Assembly: GCA_014773175.1 (NCBI GenBank)
Contig: VXCM01000804.1
Location: 68,616 to 132,615, forward strand
DNA from: Lucifuga dentata
Lineage: Eukaryota; Chordata; Actinopteri; Ophidiiformes; Bythitidae
Direction of reading: 5' to 3'
DNA length: 64,000 nucleotides
Shown: piece by piece, positions 29,621-43,907 of the stretch
How the letters are laid out: every line of letters begins with the position of its first letter
How positions within the stretch are numbered: position 1 is the first letter of the stretch
Program-made: the position numbers and the translations under genes
Notes under the pieces: model-generated
Told to the model about the DNA's origin: nothing
The model's input: only the letters and a program-made list of their open reading frames with translations
Database searches by the model: none

Positions 29621-32600
29621 TTCAGTGCTGGATTAATGCAGGTTTAACTTGAGAGGTAATCTATTATCAAATCTAAACACAATTTCCAATAAACTTGATT
29701 TGGTTAAAAGTGCTTACCTGACTTCAGTGCAGTAGGTTCAAACAAATTTCTCTAAGTGCAGGCATGAGACTCAAACTCTACCTGCTACTGCATCCATTAC
29801 ACACGTTTTGAGCAAAGTATTTACCCTTAAACGCTTTCAAAGATGCAGGCCTGAGCTCTGAATGCTGTCTGTTTGCGTTCATCAGGAGGTGATAGGCAAA
29901 TAGATAAGTTTATCAATCTTACTATAATCATTTCAACTCATTCAGTTTCTCTGATAGTCTATCATTTGCAAAAACGAGCCCATAACGGCCTAATGAATGC
30001 CTTTTCAAGACTGTCAAATAATTATTGTATCAGCACATTAATCTTCTAAACTGATTTTCTTCCTGTGCTTTTATGCTTCAAAGCCCTGCAGCCGTTGATG
30101 TGAGATCATATTGTGTTCAGTTACTCTGTGTGTGTATGTGTGGGTCCACGCAAACTCACACACACACACACACACACACACTGCTTGAGAGTGCATTTAT
30201 TTTGCTCAGCTGTACATGATGATTGACTTTTGCAGAGCTGAGTTGAGCAGGAGATGAAAGATTCCAGTCCACTGTGAAACTAAAATTATTCTTTCTGTGC
30301 TCCGTCGTCTGTCAGGAAGCAGTGTTTCAAACAACCGAACATGTTGGAAAACTGAATGTGAATGTTTGACAACTGAATGTGACACCGAATGTGTTGAACG
30401 CATCTTATTGAGGGAGATGTTTGATACCAACGCCGGTTTTCTGAACTTCTTTTTCCACGAGTTTTGTGTATGAAACTATCTCTCCACTTACACCTCTCAC
30501 CCTAATTAGAGTCAATTATTGTTAAAAATAGAATCCACCATGTAAAACGACTGTAGCTAATTGGATATGGAGTCATGGCGCCTGTGGAATTGGGTTTTCT
30601 TTTGCATTTTAAATTTTAACCTGTGAAAGTCATAATTCTCTTGATTCTGGGATGTTTTAGCAGAACTTTTTTATATTTGCAATCTTTCTTGTTCAGTTTA
30701 GCCTGTTTCCACAGCAATTATTTCATAATCACACTTAAATTCACATTGATTATACTCTAAAAATGAGAATACCATGTACTAATACACACTTGTGTGATCT
30801 CGGAGAAACTGGAGATACCTGCTGATAGTACTACAGATAAAACATTTCCATATTTCTTAGGATGTAGAATCTGCAGCATCAGTTGAAATTATCAGATTCA
30901 GCAGGATTTGAGGGATAATGCAATTTATTTGTCAGCAGTTAAACAACATAGTCTTTCTACAATACAGACTTACAGCAAGGATATAAAATATATGTTTGAA
31001 GTATTTTCAATAATCTCAGCATTTTTATTTGCTGATCTAACATATCCATTCTTTATTTATTTATTTATTTTTTACATTTTCTAATATGTATTATAGACTT
31101 TGATCATATGTGACAATGACAATTCCCTCAGTATCCGCAGTAATAGCATGCAAAATATTTATGTTGTAGGATTCTTGAAAACAACATGCTCTGAGTTGAA
31201 ACCTGCAAACCTCAGAAAATGATGATGTAAGCGCCTTTTGTGGAATAGGTCACATGCAAGCTACATGAGTGTCTGTTGTTTTGTAGTGCCATTAGGAGAA
31301 ATTACTATGGAAATAAGGATCATTAATGCAACAATGTCACCGATAATAAGATGAATGCTGTGCGCAAAAGCCATACATTGCTGTCCACAAGTGCAGTCCT
31401 GCTGAAGGAGAACAGTCAGCAGATTAGGAAAAGAGATGCAGCAGCACACATGCACAGTTTACCTCATGAGGAGACTAATAATGAGAAGAGGAAAAGATAA
31501 TGCATTCAAGTTCTTTTCTTTCCAAAAATAATTAGAGTGATCTGAATGACCTGAAAAGCAGACCATTCTGAAATGATTTAGTAACTGAAGGTTTAAAATA
31601 CAACACCAGTGTAACTATTGACTGAACAGATAAATTGTGAGACATTTTTTTATTCATTCAGGAGTTTGCCTCATCTGTAATTTCTTTGGAGAGGAGCCTT
31701 CAGAATAACTCTAATTTAATTTTGCACCGCTATTATATCCACAGATGCAGCAAGTTGCTTTCAATGTCAATTGATATTGAGGACATTAAACTTCTAACAA
31801 TGTTTAGAAATTACCCTTGACTGTCACGTGGGGCTTCAACATACAAGGCAGCAAGTAAACCTGAGTTGGCTGGCAATTTATAGATAAGTCTCCTGTGGCA
31901 TATACTGTATGAGTTGGGCTATAAATGGCTTTTAAATGGCTTTTTCCTCTTTTGCTTTGATAAGAAATATAATTATATTGACTAAATACCTTATGACAAT
32001 TTTCACCAAGGACTGTGAAGAAGAAGAAGAAGAAGAAGAAGAAGAAGAAGAAGAAGAAGAAGAAGAAGAAGAAGAAGAAGAAGATTTATTTTGACACTCT
32101 ATCCAGGATTAACTGCTAAGAGTCAGAAGCTAATGAAACAGCTGTTACTCATCAGGCCAAAGGCCATTAAAGCAATACTGTTGAAATCAGACTAATTTAC
32201 AGACTGAAGGCACAACAGCACTGCTGAAGTGTTACAGCTGAAATGGCAAAACATTATGTTGTGTTTATTAAGAACATTTTAGCATCAGAATGAATTCACA
32301 CCCCATAGTAGTAAATATCCACCCTACTAAAAGGCCCATGAGCAATACAATTAATCCTATGTTCTGTAGGTGCCGTGACCTCTGACCCTGCAGAGGACAA
32401 ACAAAAAGACAACCTGACCTCTCTGACACTCTTAATCCAATCTCACAAAAACTTGAGAGATTGACTTCAATGTGAAGCATTGAAGCACAAACACATTTTA
32501 AACAAACAAACACATTTTAAAACTGACACCCGGGCAAATAAAACATTTTAAAGCCATGTTGTTTCCTTTTTCCTCTCTCTTTTTCTGGTCCTTGGTACTG

Positions 32601-34030
32601 TGAACCATCCAACTGAATAAAGGCACCACACTTTAAGGAATAATGTACAGCACGCCAGCAGTTATCACAGAATAAACCCAGACAGGCTGAATAAAGACCC
32701 TGTCATGGAGCTTCATGTGTTATTGTTATTATTACATGGCTACTTACCAGAGACATCAATCATTGGACAAAGTATATTGATTTCAAATGATTTATTACAA
32801 GCTTATGGAAATGAAACAACCCCTAAAAAACTGTTTAGCAGGCCAACAACCATTTGTCGAGTACTCATTGCTACATTACAGCAAACCTGTAACCACAGAA
32901 ACATAAGCAAATCCAGTTTAATCACTTTTCAGCCTCCAACCATTAATCAAAAGTGTTTCCCAATGTAAGTAAGATTGTAAACAGAAATATCTACTGAAGT
33001 TATTGTCTATAAAATGAATCTGGATGTAAGAGAAGCCAAATAATTAAAAAATAATAGATCTCAGTGGACCAATCAGCACTGATGATTGAACAAAGCTGTG
33101 TAATAATCTCATAGAATATTAAAGATCTGAAAATGGGCAAAACAAAAACATAACTTTCCCCACAGAACATTACTTTTTTTCTCCCAAATGTCATTATATT
33201 TGAACTATAGTTGTCCATGTCTTGAATATGCTGATGAGCTTAAACATCTGGACGCTCTAAGTACACACCAATGTTCTAGACTGACCACATGGAAATATGA
33301 GGAAATTCCATGTTCAGCTGAAAAATGACATGACAAAATGACATGATTTCTCCAAAAGATCAAGTATCTGTCATCCTTTTGAGCACATGAGTAAAGATTC
33401 TCATGCTTCATGGCTTCAGAGTCATTTGAAGTGAGCGAGACTGAGAGACTGAAATAGAAAAGAGTGAGAGAAAAGGACAAAGTGACTGCTGAATTTGCTG
33501 TGGGAGCCGGTGCTTATAGTGGTCGACGATTTAGGATGAAATAAACAGTTATTGAAATGTGGACACAGTCTGATGAAAACCTTTTAAAAGGTGGCACACA
33601 ATGTGTCTTTTATGGATGTTACATTGCTGCAGTACTGGAAGCTACAATATTTTATTTTATTTATTTATTTATTTTTGCCATTTTTATTGAAACACTTCCA
33701 AGAAATCCTGATGTCTTTTACAGAATGTTGCTTTCCCAGTAAACTCAGCTAAGACTGAACAGCGGCTAAAATCAGTGTCCTCCCGTTTTCATTTTATACT
33801 TGTATAAAGAGCAATTATATTTTGAGGCAGCACTCTCCTGTAGCTTCTTTTCCCCCATACAGAGAGAGGATCTACAGCATATACTGTATGTGTGTGTGTA
33901 CTGCTTTTTTAAAATTGATGTCATGTTCATACCCTCAATCCAAGGTTAACAGGTCACATCACAGACATAAACCAAGACTGTCTCACCATTTCAGGTGAAT
34001 TTCATTAGTGCACAAACCATTGATAACTAC
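29621..34030. other. Gene-free spacer, right part
   Basis: AT-rich. It includes a short CA array (30157-30181), a TTTA-rich stretch near 31050, and the GAA array at 32018-32083. No supported coding, RNA or regulatory feature. Confidence 0.45.
32018..32083. repeat. GAA microsatellite, about 22 units
   Basis: Perfect purine-rich trinucleotide array. Such arrays often mark the 3' tail of a truncated retroposon, but no adjoining LINE sequence is recognisable here. Confidence 0.95.
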
Positions 34031-34031
34031 C

Positions 34032-34367
34032 TTTCATGGCATATAATCTATACAACCTGAAGCCTGCTTCACAATAACGAGCTGGTTGTTACCACCAGGG
34101 ACTGATAAAAATGCTCCCCCTGACCTCTCTGAGCCAGCATCAAAATACCCTTAAAGGACCATACCTGTGATTTTGCATGCCCTTCATGGCATATAATCTA
34201 TATAATCTGAAGCTTGCCATAATTATATTGCTCACAATAACAAGCTGACTGTTACCACCAGTCACTAATTCAATTCAGTGATTGATAAAAATGCTCTCCC
34301 TGACCTCTCTAAGCCAGCATCAAAATACCCTTAAAGGACCATACCTGTGATTTTTGCTTGAACCCAA
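34032..34367. repeat. Diverged tandem duplication overlapping a transposon terminus
   Basis: Unit 1 (34032-34180) and unit 2 (34182-34367) both start CTTCATGGCATATAATCTAT and both contain CAGCATCAAAATACCCTTAA and GGACCATACCTGTGATTTT. They differ by substitutions and by an insertion in unit 2. The shared right end includes the first bases of the TTAA element that starts at 34331, so the duplication breakpoint lies inside that element's terminus. Confidence 0.8.
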
Positions 34368-34888
34368 TAAATGCTACCCGCATTCACAATTACTGACAAC
34401 AATTTTCCAAAATACAAAACCGTATTTTAATTATTTTGTCAAATCCCCTCATGTTTCAAAATCAAATGTACAGGTTATACACCCACCTTAAAATTAAATG
34501 TTTTGCCTGCTAACACATACGTTCGAATGTAGAAGGGATAGTTGTTTTTAATTTCTCTGACAGCTGTCTTCTCCTGGGGCTATATTCCCTGACAGGGACA
34601 TACATTTTCTTCTAAGCAGCTCCATGTTGGACTGGTTAAACAAAGTTACTTCAACAAAAATTTTGATAGATGTCATGTTTGCTGGGATGGATTAATTATC
34701 TCAAGCATGTTTCAAATCTCTACAAGTTGATAGCATGCTGGAATGAACTGAAATCAATGTCAGTCTGTAAGGTTGGGAAAAAAATGTCTACTATTTACCG
34801 CTCTGCTAGTATGTTTTGGGAAATGGTTGTCACAACATATATTGGGCTCAAACATGCGATTTAAAGGACCACTGGAATGGTCTTTTAA
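34331..34888. mobile_element. Non-autonomous DNA transposon with TTAA target site, copy 1
   Basis: Bounded by TTAA at both ends (34331-34334 and 34885-34888). The left end reads TTAAAGGACCATACC, and the right end on the opposite strand starts TTAAAAGACCATTCCAG. Inside, GCTTGAACCCAATA at the left and its inverted partner TTGGGCTCAAACATGC at the right extend the inverted repeats. The interior shares many blocks in the same order with 57714-58285. No transposase ORF is visible. TTAA target duplication points to piggyBac or Kolobok-type mobilisation. Confidence 0.7.
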
Positions 34889-35400
34889 ATGCAGTGGCAG
34901 AGTTTGGTGACTTCATAGAGTATTTTACATAACAGAGATACTGCTTGTAATAACTCTGTAAGAACACTATCACATGCTGAAAGCAATGTTGCTTCATTTT
35001 CTTTATGAAGCTTCCAAACTCTGAGATTAATTATTCATAAACCTAATTCATTCTGATTCCTGGCGGTGTGATGCCATCCTTGTGAATGCCTCTTCAAATA
35101 AAACCTCCATCTAGCCCNAAAAAAAAAAAAAACAAAACAATTTAGAACTGACTGGGTAAAAACTGTAGAGCAAATAGCCTATAAATAATCAATCTACTCC
35201 CTCTCCACAATATCTTCTGTTTATGTGCTCATTAGCAAGGCACTTGAACCCTATTGGCTGCTCAGAGCAGATGTGGCAGAGTGATCAATGTAAATGAAAG
35301 TGGTTGCTACTAATGGAATATTTAGTAGAGTTAGTTTGATCACTACCACAAATATCGTTCAGCCTAACTGCATGTGAAGCCTTTGAAACGTTGATTCAGC
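34889..35400. other. Spacer upstream of kcnk2 exon 1
   Basis: AT-rich with an A-run after N at 35118. It presumably includes the distal promoter of kcnk2, but I recognise no specific element. Confidence 0.35.
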
Positions 35401-35849
35401 AAAGAGCTCCTGTCTCTGTTAAAGCAGGATCTGATCTGCGGCTCAGAGCGGCTCTGCGCATCCAGCGTGTGATGCTGAGGACTCTGCGAGAATCTCACAC
35501 CAACGTCCTCTGACCCGCACATCCCAAACCTCCGCGTCTTCCTCACAGGCACCATGTCTCCAAAGAGGATGGGCTTCGTGCAGCCAATTCGGAAGCAGTT
35601 TTACGCTCCATCGTAGCGCGTCTTTGGATGGGAACTCGGTGTCCTGAATGTATTTGTTTTTTTTTTTGTTTTTTTTTTTTTTACCGGAGATTGCAAAGTG
35701 GAAGGAAGTACGGCTCGTTGAAACCATGTGGAGAACCGTCATGTCTTCTGGTGGAAGCACCGGAGGCAAAAAGAGACGACACTACTAAGAAAGCATCTTG
35801 GGGAAAGACCTGCCGATGAGGAACAGAAAAGAGACGAGATGGTAGAGAA
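35401..35849 (+). promoter_or_regulatory. kcnk2: kcnk2 5' leader exon (and likely promoter-proximal region) with upstream ORFs
   Basis: This block is clearly richer in CpG than its surroundings and ends in a good donor, GAGAA|GTAAGT, after 35849. No ATG in it reads in frame into exon 2. The last base A joins TG at 37113-37114 to make the start codon. Upstream ORFs are present: one of 20 codons at 35554-35616 with a good initiation context (CACCATG), another at 35628-35819, and a short one at 35817. The 5' limit and promoter position are inferred. Confidence 0.55.
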
Positions 35850-38800
35850 GTAAGTGCGTAACCAACTGTTTGGAAATCATCATCATCGTGTGTTGAACAG
35901 ATGAATTATTTGTTCAGAGAGTGATGCTGGAAGGAAAATTCAGATGCTGATCTGACCGTTTCTCAATCAGTGTGAGTTTCCAGTGATGTTGGAATTTTGT
36001 GTCTTTTCTGATACAAGCAGAGGATCAAGTAGGATTTGTCGTATGTGGTGTATAGCGTTAATTATGAAATTGTCTTGAATTTTTTTTTCTTTCAGAAAAT
36101 CATTTAAGATGACAGTCGATATAGAAAATGCAGTTAGAATCGTGACAATAAAAAAATATGTAATGTTATGTAAGATAGAAAGCCTTTTAAAAAAACAAGA
36201 TTGTTTAATTATTAATGGCTTTGCCATTCAGCAGCACCTCAAAAGTAAGATTTCTATGTGCATTCTAATATACAGTATTCATAGAATCATATGTTATATT
36301 ATTTTCTGATTAGAAATATGTTGTATATTTTTATTATGCACTGAATGTACAAACCAAAGGACATTTAACTGCTCTTGTAATGTGAATCCACATAGCCACC
36401 ATCCCTGATTGATATTATTAATTACTGATCATTTAAGCAAAAGGAGGAGAGTAAGATAAAGAGACGCTTATGTTTAGGGATCTTAGAAATATTTGTACTG
36501 GGAAAATTAAGGTATGATAGTTCGAAAGATATTTTGCAGACAGCTTAAACTCTGTAAATTACACATGAAAACTGCTCTAAACTTGCTGCAGATAGGTTCT
36601 AGAGTGGCGCTGTTGTAATGTTTTCATTGTGGAAGAAAAACTAAGGAACAAGAGAAAGGAACTGTTGACTCATTTCCAGATGTGTCACCTAACTTTTTGC
36701 ACCCTGAAGCAGAGAAATAACACATCTAAATAAAAAAATATAACTAATATGTTGCAATACTTTTTAAAGATGTCCAGAACAATTTTATATGATTTTAATA
36801 AGTGTAAGTTATTGATGATAATGAATATCCTTACATTACACCTTCTACATCTCTGAATTTTGTTCAAATAATGCCAATTAATTACTGAATTAAATAATAA
36901 TATTTCATTAAGCTTTCCCCTGCACATGCAAATCACATGAGGCAGAGGATGGATGAATGGATGGATGGATGGATGGATGGATGGATGGATGGATGGATGG
37001 ATAGGTAGAATGTTCTAACTTAATGGAATTTTGGGAGAAACAATGTTTTTTGAGACTCCAAGATTCCTGCACTTCAAAGAAATCAACTAATATCACATTT
37101 CCATCCTGACAGTGGCTGCACCTGACCTTCTTGACCCGAAGTCTGCTGCCCATAACTCCAAACCTCGCCTATCCTTCTCGGCCAAACCGGTGGTACTGAA
37201 CACTCCAGAGGATGATTGCGACACACGGACCACCGTCATGAGATGGAAAACAGTGTCAGCCATCTTCTTTTTGGTGGTTCTCTACCTCATCATTGGGGCG
37301 ACAGTGTTCAAAGCACTGGAACAACCTCATGAGAGTTCCCAGAAAATGGCCATCCTTGCTGAAAAACTGGACTTCCTGGCCATGCACACCTGTGTAAACT
37401 CCTCTGAGCTTGAAGATCTGGTCAAGGTAGGTGTAAGTATCAACACAATATGTATTTAAGCAGAATACAAAAGATGATGACACTGAGATGTTTGTTTTTC
37501 TTATTCTTGTCAAAGCAGCTGCACCCTGATAGTCACGCAACAGCTGATCTCATTAAATAGATCCTACTGATTTGAAGCCCATGCTTATTGTGGATTTTAT
37601 GGATTAATTGATCTCACCATCATCCATCTTGTCAAGTTTGATGAAACGCATTTGCTCTGGGGAATTTCAACGGCATATTGGATTTCCAGGTGATGACTCC
37701 TCTAAAATGCCAGAGCTGAAGGGTCTTTAAATCCCAGAGGATACTGATTTGTCTGCTGCTGCTAATCTCGGCCCCCTGCACCTTTTCCTTTAAAGCAACA
37801 TTCCTGATTTTGTGATAATGCCCCAGTGCTATAATTCCCTAAATCTTTCCCCAGCTCACTGTTCTTCTTCTTTTCCTTTCGGCTTTCCCTTCAGGGGTCA
37901 CCCAGCTCACTGTTAATGTATTGAAACCTAACTCTGAATTCTGTTAAATTTCAACATCTGCATGAAGAATCTGACCATATTAAAATTGATCCAAACAGAC
38001 ATGGCTTTATTGTTGAATGCACCCATCTACATAGGTAAATGAGATTATTATAGATTAAGTGGTCTTTGTAGAAATAGCTGACAGTGTTTAGGTTTGAAAT
38101 GCTGACTTAATGTCCAAAGAGGATGATGGTGATGTTCCATGGATGCCTTCTGATCAAGTATTAAATCCTGATATATGCAATCTCTTGTCAGGATCAAACT
38201 TAATGAATCTGGGGACATAAAGCCAAGCAGAGGGCCCCGGAATCCCAACCATCCCGCTTTTCAATCCATCTTCAGATCTATCTTCAAAGCTTACACGCAC
38301 TGATAACAACACTGAAGCTGATGTCTCATGAAAACTTAAGTTAATTAAAGGATGTGGTCAGCTTCAACATGTGGTAAATGACCTCATAGTTTATTTAAGT
38401 TTATTTTATCTAATATTTTCTCATGCTGGCTGTATGAGTTGGCATGGATGAATCATCCATCATCGTCGTTGCTGTTGTCTTCTTTTGTTATTTCTTCGTC
38501 TCTTAGATCATTTTACTTCTCATGGAAGTCATTTGATGTTGTAGTAATGTAGCAAGAAAAACAGCAGAAAACGCAGAGGAAGGAGGAGGAGTTACCAATA
38601 ACAAATAAATCTATGTATTGTCGCAAAAAGAGATGATTTAAAAGAAGGACATCTCTTTATGTAAATATATAGATCCATATTGGCTTTTGCAAGACTTAGC
38701 CTACAACTGCCTCCTTAGTCAGATTCCCTCTCAGGCTCCCGTCTCAGTAAAGACAAGGTCACTGGAAAGCAAATTATCCTCTGTCCTTAAAATGTCTATT

Positions 38801-40089
38801 CAACCAAATGGCAGCTTATCTTTTAAGCAAAGTTTCAAAGCGTTCATTGCTGACCTTTCCACTGAATCACTCTGTCTCACCACAGGTTTTGGTTAAAAAA
38901 AATACACCTTACACAGCAGTACTAGGGACTGTAGGGACTATAGGCTATAGTAGTATTGTAGGTTATAGGGACTGTAATTTGATTAATGGCTCAAGAATTA
39001 CAATTTCGCAAGCTCAGGAGAACTAAGTCTGCATGTAAAAAATACAGTACTTTAATATTTTACAAACAGTATCAGGCTAGTCCTAAGCCAGTTTCTTTAT
39101 CCTTCAAAACTGTTGTCTACATTCATTGTGCTCTGGCATATTTATAGCTAAAATCCATCAGACAAGTTCAGCAACGTCAAATATTTCTCTCTGATGATTT
39201 ATTAATACACAGCTCCAACACAGGTATCAACCTCTCATTTTTATTTAATTATACAATAAATACATGCATGTATGCACACACTAACACACATATACCTTTC
39301 CTGCATGCTCCTATTGATCAAAAGCCGGTCGATAGAAGTCCGAGAAAAGACGTTCTCTCAAAGGGAGTAATTAAAAAAATGTGTGTCAAAAGCTCTGACA
39401 ATTCAATCTCTTGGCGTCAGCCCTGTTTGGCTAGGAGACAGCCAGTATGGGCATGAAATTATCCCACCATCTCGTTTCCCATGGTCACAGTTGATAGTCA
39501 AAGCCACAACAGTACATTAATATGGCTGCAAAACAAAGGGATTGGCTGATTGTGTGATTTGCTTTTGCAGGGACTGTGAATCCCCAGATTTTTATTAAAT
39601 AAGATATTAATGTCTTTATTTTATTTGGAAATGATGTCTGCATGCATGTAGCCATCTGTTGTCGTCTCATTCTGGGTAAATTACTTTGTTCTTCTTCATT
39701 AGCTGGTGGTCATTGTCAGATTTAACAAATAATTAAGACTGAATGAAGATATTGCCTTGTGAACCTGTGTTCTTGCAGGTGTCTGAATTGGATTGTATTG
39801 CACAACTTCATGCAAGCCTCAGATTACAATTATAACAGCTTATATCTTGTCACCCTCTGACCTATCATGTCATATTAATGCTCTGACACATTAGTGCCTA
39901 TTTCCCCCCAGCTTCCATTATTCACCCATTCCACCTGTCACACTCTGTCTTTGCCGATTTATCACAATCAAACACTCATGAGGTTACACATAGGTTAATT
40001 AAAAGCTTCTCTCAATTTCACCTGCACTGACGAATTAAAACAGACCACATCATGAACATTGTGATAACCTAAGATCAGTGCATGTGGGT

Positions 40090-40125
<36 letters not shown>

Positions 40126-40584
40126 GGAAGGAAGGAAGGAAGGAAGGAAACAGTGCTAAGTAGTGACAGTATTTTTTTCAGTATTTTTTGAGTGTACTAC
40201 AAGTGTTAGATTATTTTTAGCTTATTGAAGGAAAAAAGTAACTGTATTTACACCGGAGAATAAAAGTATTAACCAGCAAAACATTCCACTGCAATTCATC
40301 ATCAGTTCTTTAACAGCTTCCGGCTCCCTGGAGTCTCAAAGCTGCTTGCTCTCACCGCTTTCCTATCTATCTCAAGTTATGACTCCGAAGCTCGAGGAGC
40401 CACTTGGGAGAAATCTTCATTTTTCATGCAGCAAAGTGTCCTGTGTTGCTAAAAACCTGGTGAAACCGGGCTAAACCGGTCAGGTCTGCTCCAATCACTA
40501 TCATCAATCTGAGCATGTGGCAGCACATTTAACAGCTCAAGTGGCTCATACTTAATAAGTCAACAAACAAGATGATATATAATG

Positions 40585-40615
<31 letters not shown>

Positions 40616-40762
40616 AGTGTCAATCTGCCAACGGAGTGAATGAAAATGACCTAAAGATCACTTAAAAATCAAAAGATCATTTTATGTAAGCTTTAATCTT
40701 TACATAAACAGTGAAACTTTAGAAATTACTCAGCTGACATTAATCACACCTACAACGTTATA

Positions 40763-40801
<39 letters not shown>

Positions 40802-42986
40802 TCCAGATTTCCAGCCTTTCTTATGAATTTAATGAAGCCGACAGATGCTCTTTGGTTTTTACATTTCTTAATTGGTTTTGGCTGGATGTTTACCATATTG
40901 TCATGTTCCCTCAGAAATCTGATGCACGCTACTGTTTTCTGATTTTCCACAGCAGATCTCTTTGCAAACTCCCAGTGAGAGGCCTTGCAGTACATTTTGT
41001 GCTAACTGCACTTTTTTTTTTTTTTTAANTTTTTTTTTTTTTTTAACTCTCTACAACAGCAAGTGGTTTTGGCAATCCGAGCAGGTGTGAACCCATCAGG
41101 AAATTCATCCAATCAGACGAGCCTCTGGGACCTCAGTTCCTCCTTTTTCTTTGCTGGAACTGTTATCACCACCATTGGTAAGAACGATCATTTATCAGCA
41201 GTTACTCTTTTTCTGCGCTCATCTTTTTTTTCTCCTTCCAGATGCTTTGAAACTTACAAAACAGCACAAAGATAGTACGTCTAAATTTGTGAAAAAGTGA
41301 AACCTTTCCTCTACAGAGCTCCATGTTTTTGTGCTAATATCTGTTTGATATTTTCATGGTTCCAAATGAAAACTTGTGCTTAATCTTCTGAAATTAATTC
41401 AATTCAATTCAATTCACTTTAACTTTATTAATCCCACAGGGGGAAATTAATTTGCTACCAAGGGCATCAGCACATAAAACAGACAAAAAATAAAAACAAG
41501 AAACATCATAAGCATAACAAAACAATAAAATGGCAAGGCCATTAAAGCATGATTAAGAGGCTGGAAAAAACTAAAGGTGATCATTAAAAAATTTCACAGC
41601 AGCTGAAACAAAGGACTTCCTTAATCATTCAAACATTGAGGCTTCACCAACGTTCCACTAAATGTACTTCTAAGACTGTTAAAAACATCATACAGTGGAT
41701 GATTTTTATGCTTTAGCACTATGAGCAACTTAGCTTTAAGTTTATGTTTAACTTAGCTTTAGTTTGCTTCTACAGGATTACTTCCAATGAATCAGGAGGC
41801 ATACCAGTGACAGAATTTAAATGAAAAAAAAAATTAGTGCAGCTTTATGTAAATCATATGACAAAGTGCCTAACTATTTGGCATAAAAGTCAGGAAGTTG
41901 ATTAATGGAGGTTGTAGGTGTCATTTTTTTCAGTCCTCCCTCATGCTCCAGCAATAATACAGTATGCTGCAATAAATCAGTGTATGTATATATATATGCA
42001 TAAGATCTGCGATTTTATGCATGTGTGTATTGATAATTAGAAGGACTACTGTATCTCAGCCGCGTTAAGTTTCTGGATCATACAGTAGATTGGCTTTAAT
42101 TGCATATAGAGAAAATGTTGCAGCCTTTGCATAAATGAAGTCTTATCCACTGTGATGTGGTTTCTAGATGGTTAACTTGATGAGTGTAGCTTAACAATGT
42201 TAAAGGAATCTGCTCCATCATTAGAAGAATATGTTTCATAAGGGAATCTTTCTCATTTGTTAGCATTACTGCATAATCAAGGGGCCGCTGTCTGTGTCAG
42301 CAAAGATCTCATGCTGGAGTAAAGATATTCACACACTCCCTTCAAACATCCTTCCTTTGTCAAAATCTTTCCACGCCATCTCTCTCACACTCTGTCACCT
42401 CCAGCTGGAAGAGTTTATGAATAAGGGGAAAGCAACAGCATGTGAACGCGCATGCACATACACACACATAACCACACCTCATCTGACAGCTCATCTGGCT
42501 CTTCCAAGCAGATCTCTTCAGATTAGTGTGTCTGTTCTTGGGCTCCCTTTCACAACTCTCAAATCCTGTTAGAGCTCACTCACCAGCATGTTACAGTGTT
42601 GTTGGAAAATTTGTGGGGTTGTGTATCAGATATGTTGCCACGTTTGAGTGTGAAAGCTGTGCTGTGGGTTTTTCCTTTGCTCACCTGAGAGCCATCGTGT
42701 TGACTTTCTGTTTTCTCTTGATTTTCTGTTTTTGAAGCTGAAATGTCTAACTAAATTCACAGTTCTATGATGAAGCAAACAAAAAGAGAGCCTTACACTT
42801 TTAATATTATTTTGAGTCTATTTATTTTTGCTGTAAAGCTCAGACACCCTGTAAAGGTTTTTGCATGTGTTGGACAAAACCAACAGATTCTCACGCTCTT
42901 CTTTTTGTTTTAAAAGATTTTGCATTACACATGATTCAGCGCTTTGATTTTATTGGAAGTTCATTTTTTTTTCCTCCCAGATGGTG

Positions 42987-43025
<39 letters not shown>

Positions 43026-43870
43026 CCTTTCATCAGTGCTTGTTAGTTTATGCAGCTCATAATTGCTATTCTGTTTGTTTGCAATCATCATATTTTTTCC
43101 TGAGTGGTACTAAATGTTCTTTTGCCTGTTGCTCTTATGCACAGACAACCAGACATTTATTTTAGCTTTTAGTGAAGCTATTGTGCTCATTCTTTGTCAC
43201 TGACCCCGATTAAGAATTACAGTCCAGAAAGAAAATGGATTAATAAAGTTCCTCCCCCCCCCCNTTTTTTTTTTTTTTTTGGATCATTTATTAACTTTGT
43301 CTCTCAGATTTTTCAGTGTATTCTATCTTTTCAGCTAGTGGCAGATGGATCAGAAGCCACAGATTGATTTGTTTCCGTGGAGACCTTTAATTATTATTAT
43401 TATTATTTCTTTTTTTTTTTTNGTTTTTTTTTTTTGTTGTTGTTTTTTAGGAAAGACATCTCTTTTTTTCACCTGATTAGCTAGATTTTATCCAGGAAAT
43501 GAACTGAAATAAGGCTAATACTTTTTGTGTTCCTCCCTCCTATCTGGTGCTTTGAAGGAGACAAAATAACGATTGATTGCACATGGTTTTGCCCCTGGGA
43601 TCTGTTATTAAGTATTTCAAGCAGTTTTATTTCATAGTATGTAGATCAAAACTGTTATCCATGGAGTTGTGCTGTATATTATTCATCCAGTCTCAATGCC
43701 CACTTATCCTGCGCAGTCTATCTGCAATTAGGTGAGAGAACATCGGTATATTTAACCCGGCTAACACATGGCTAACACATCGATACAGACCAGCTCATTA
43801 ACACCTGTTTCCAGTTCACTTAACCTGCATCTTTTTGGCCTGCAAGAGGAAACCAGAGCACCCAGAGGAA

Positions 43871-43907
<37 letters not shown>

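Noticed and set aside
35628..35819. 63-codon frame in the kcnk2 leader as a separate protein
   Set aside because: Phe-rich because of T-runs and has no family resemblance; treated as an upstream ORF only.
37256..37540. Minus-strand frame opposite kcnk2 exon 2
   Set aside because: Antisense shadow of a well-supported exon.
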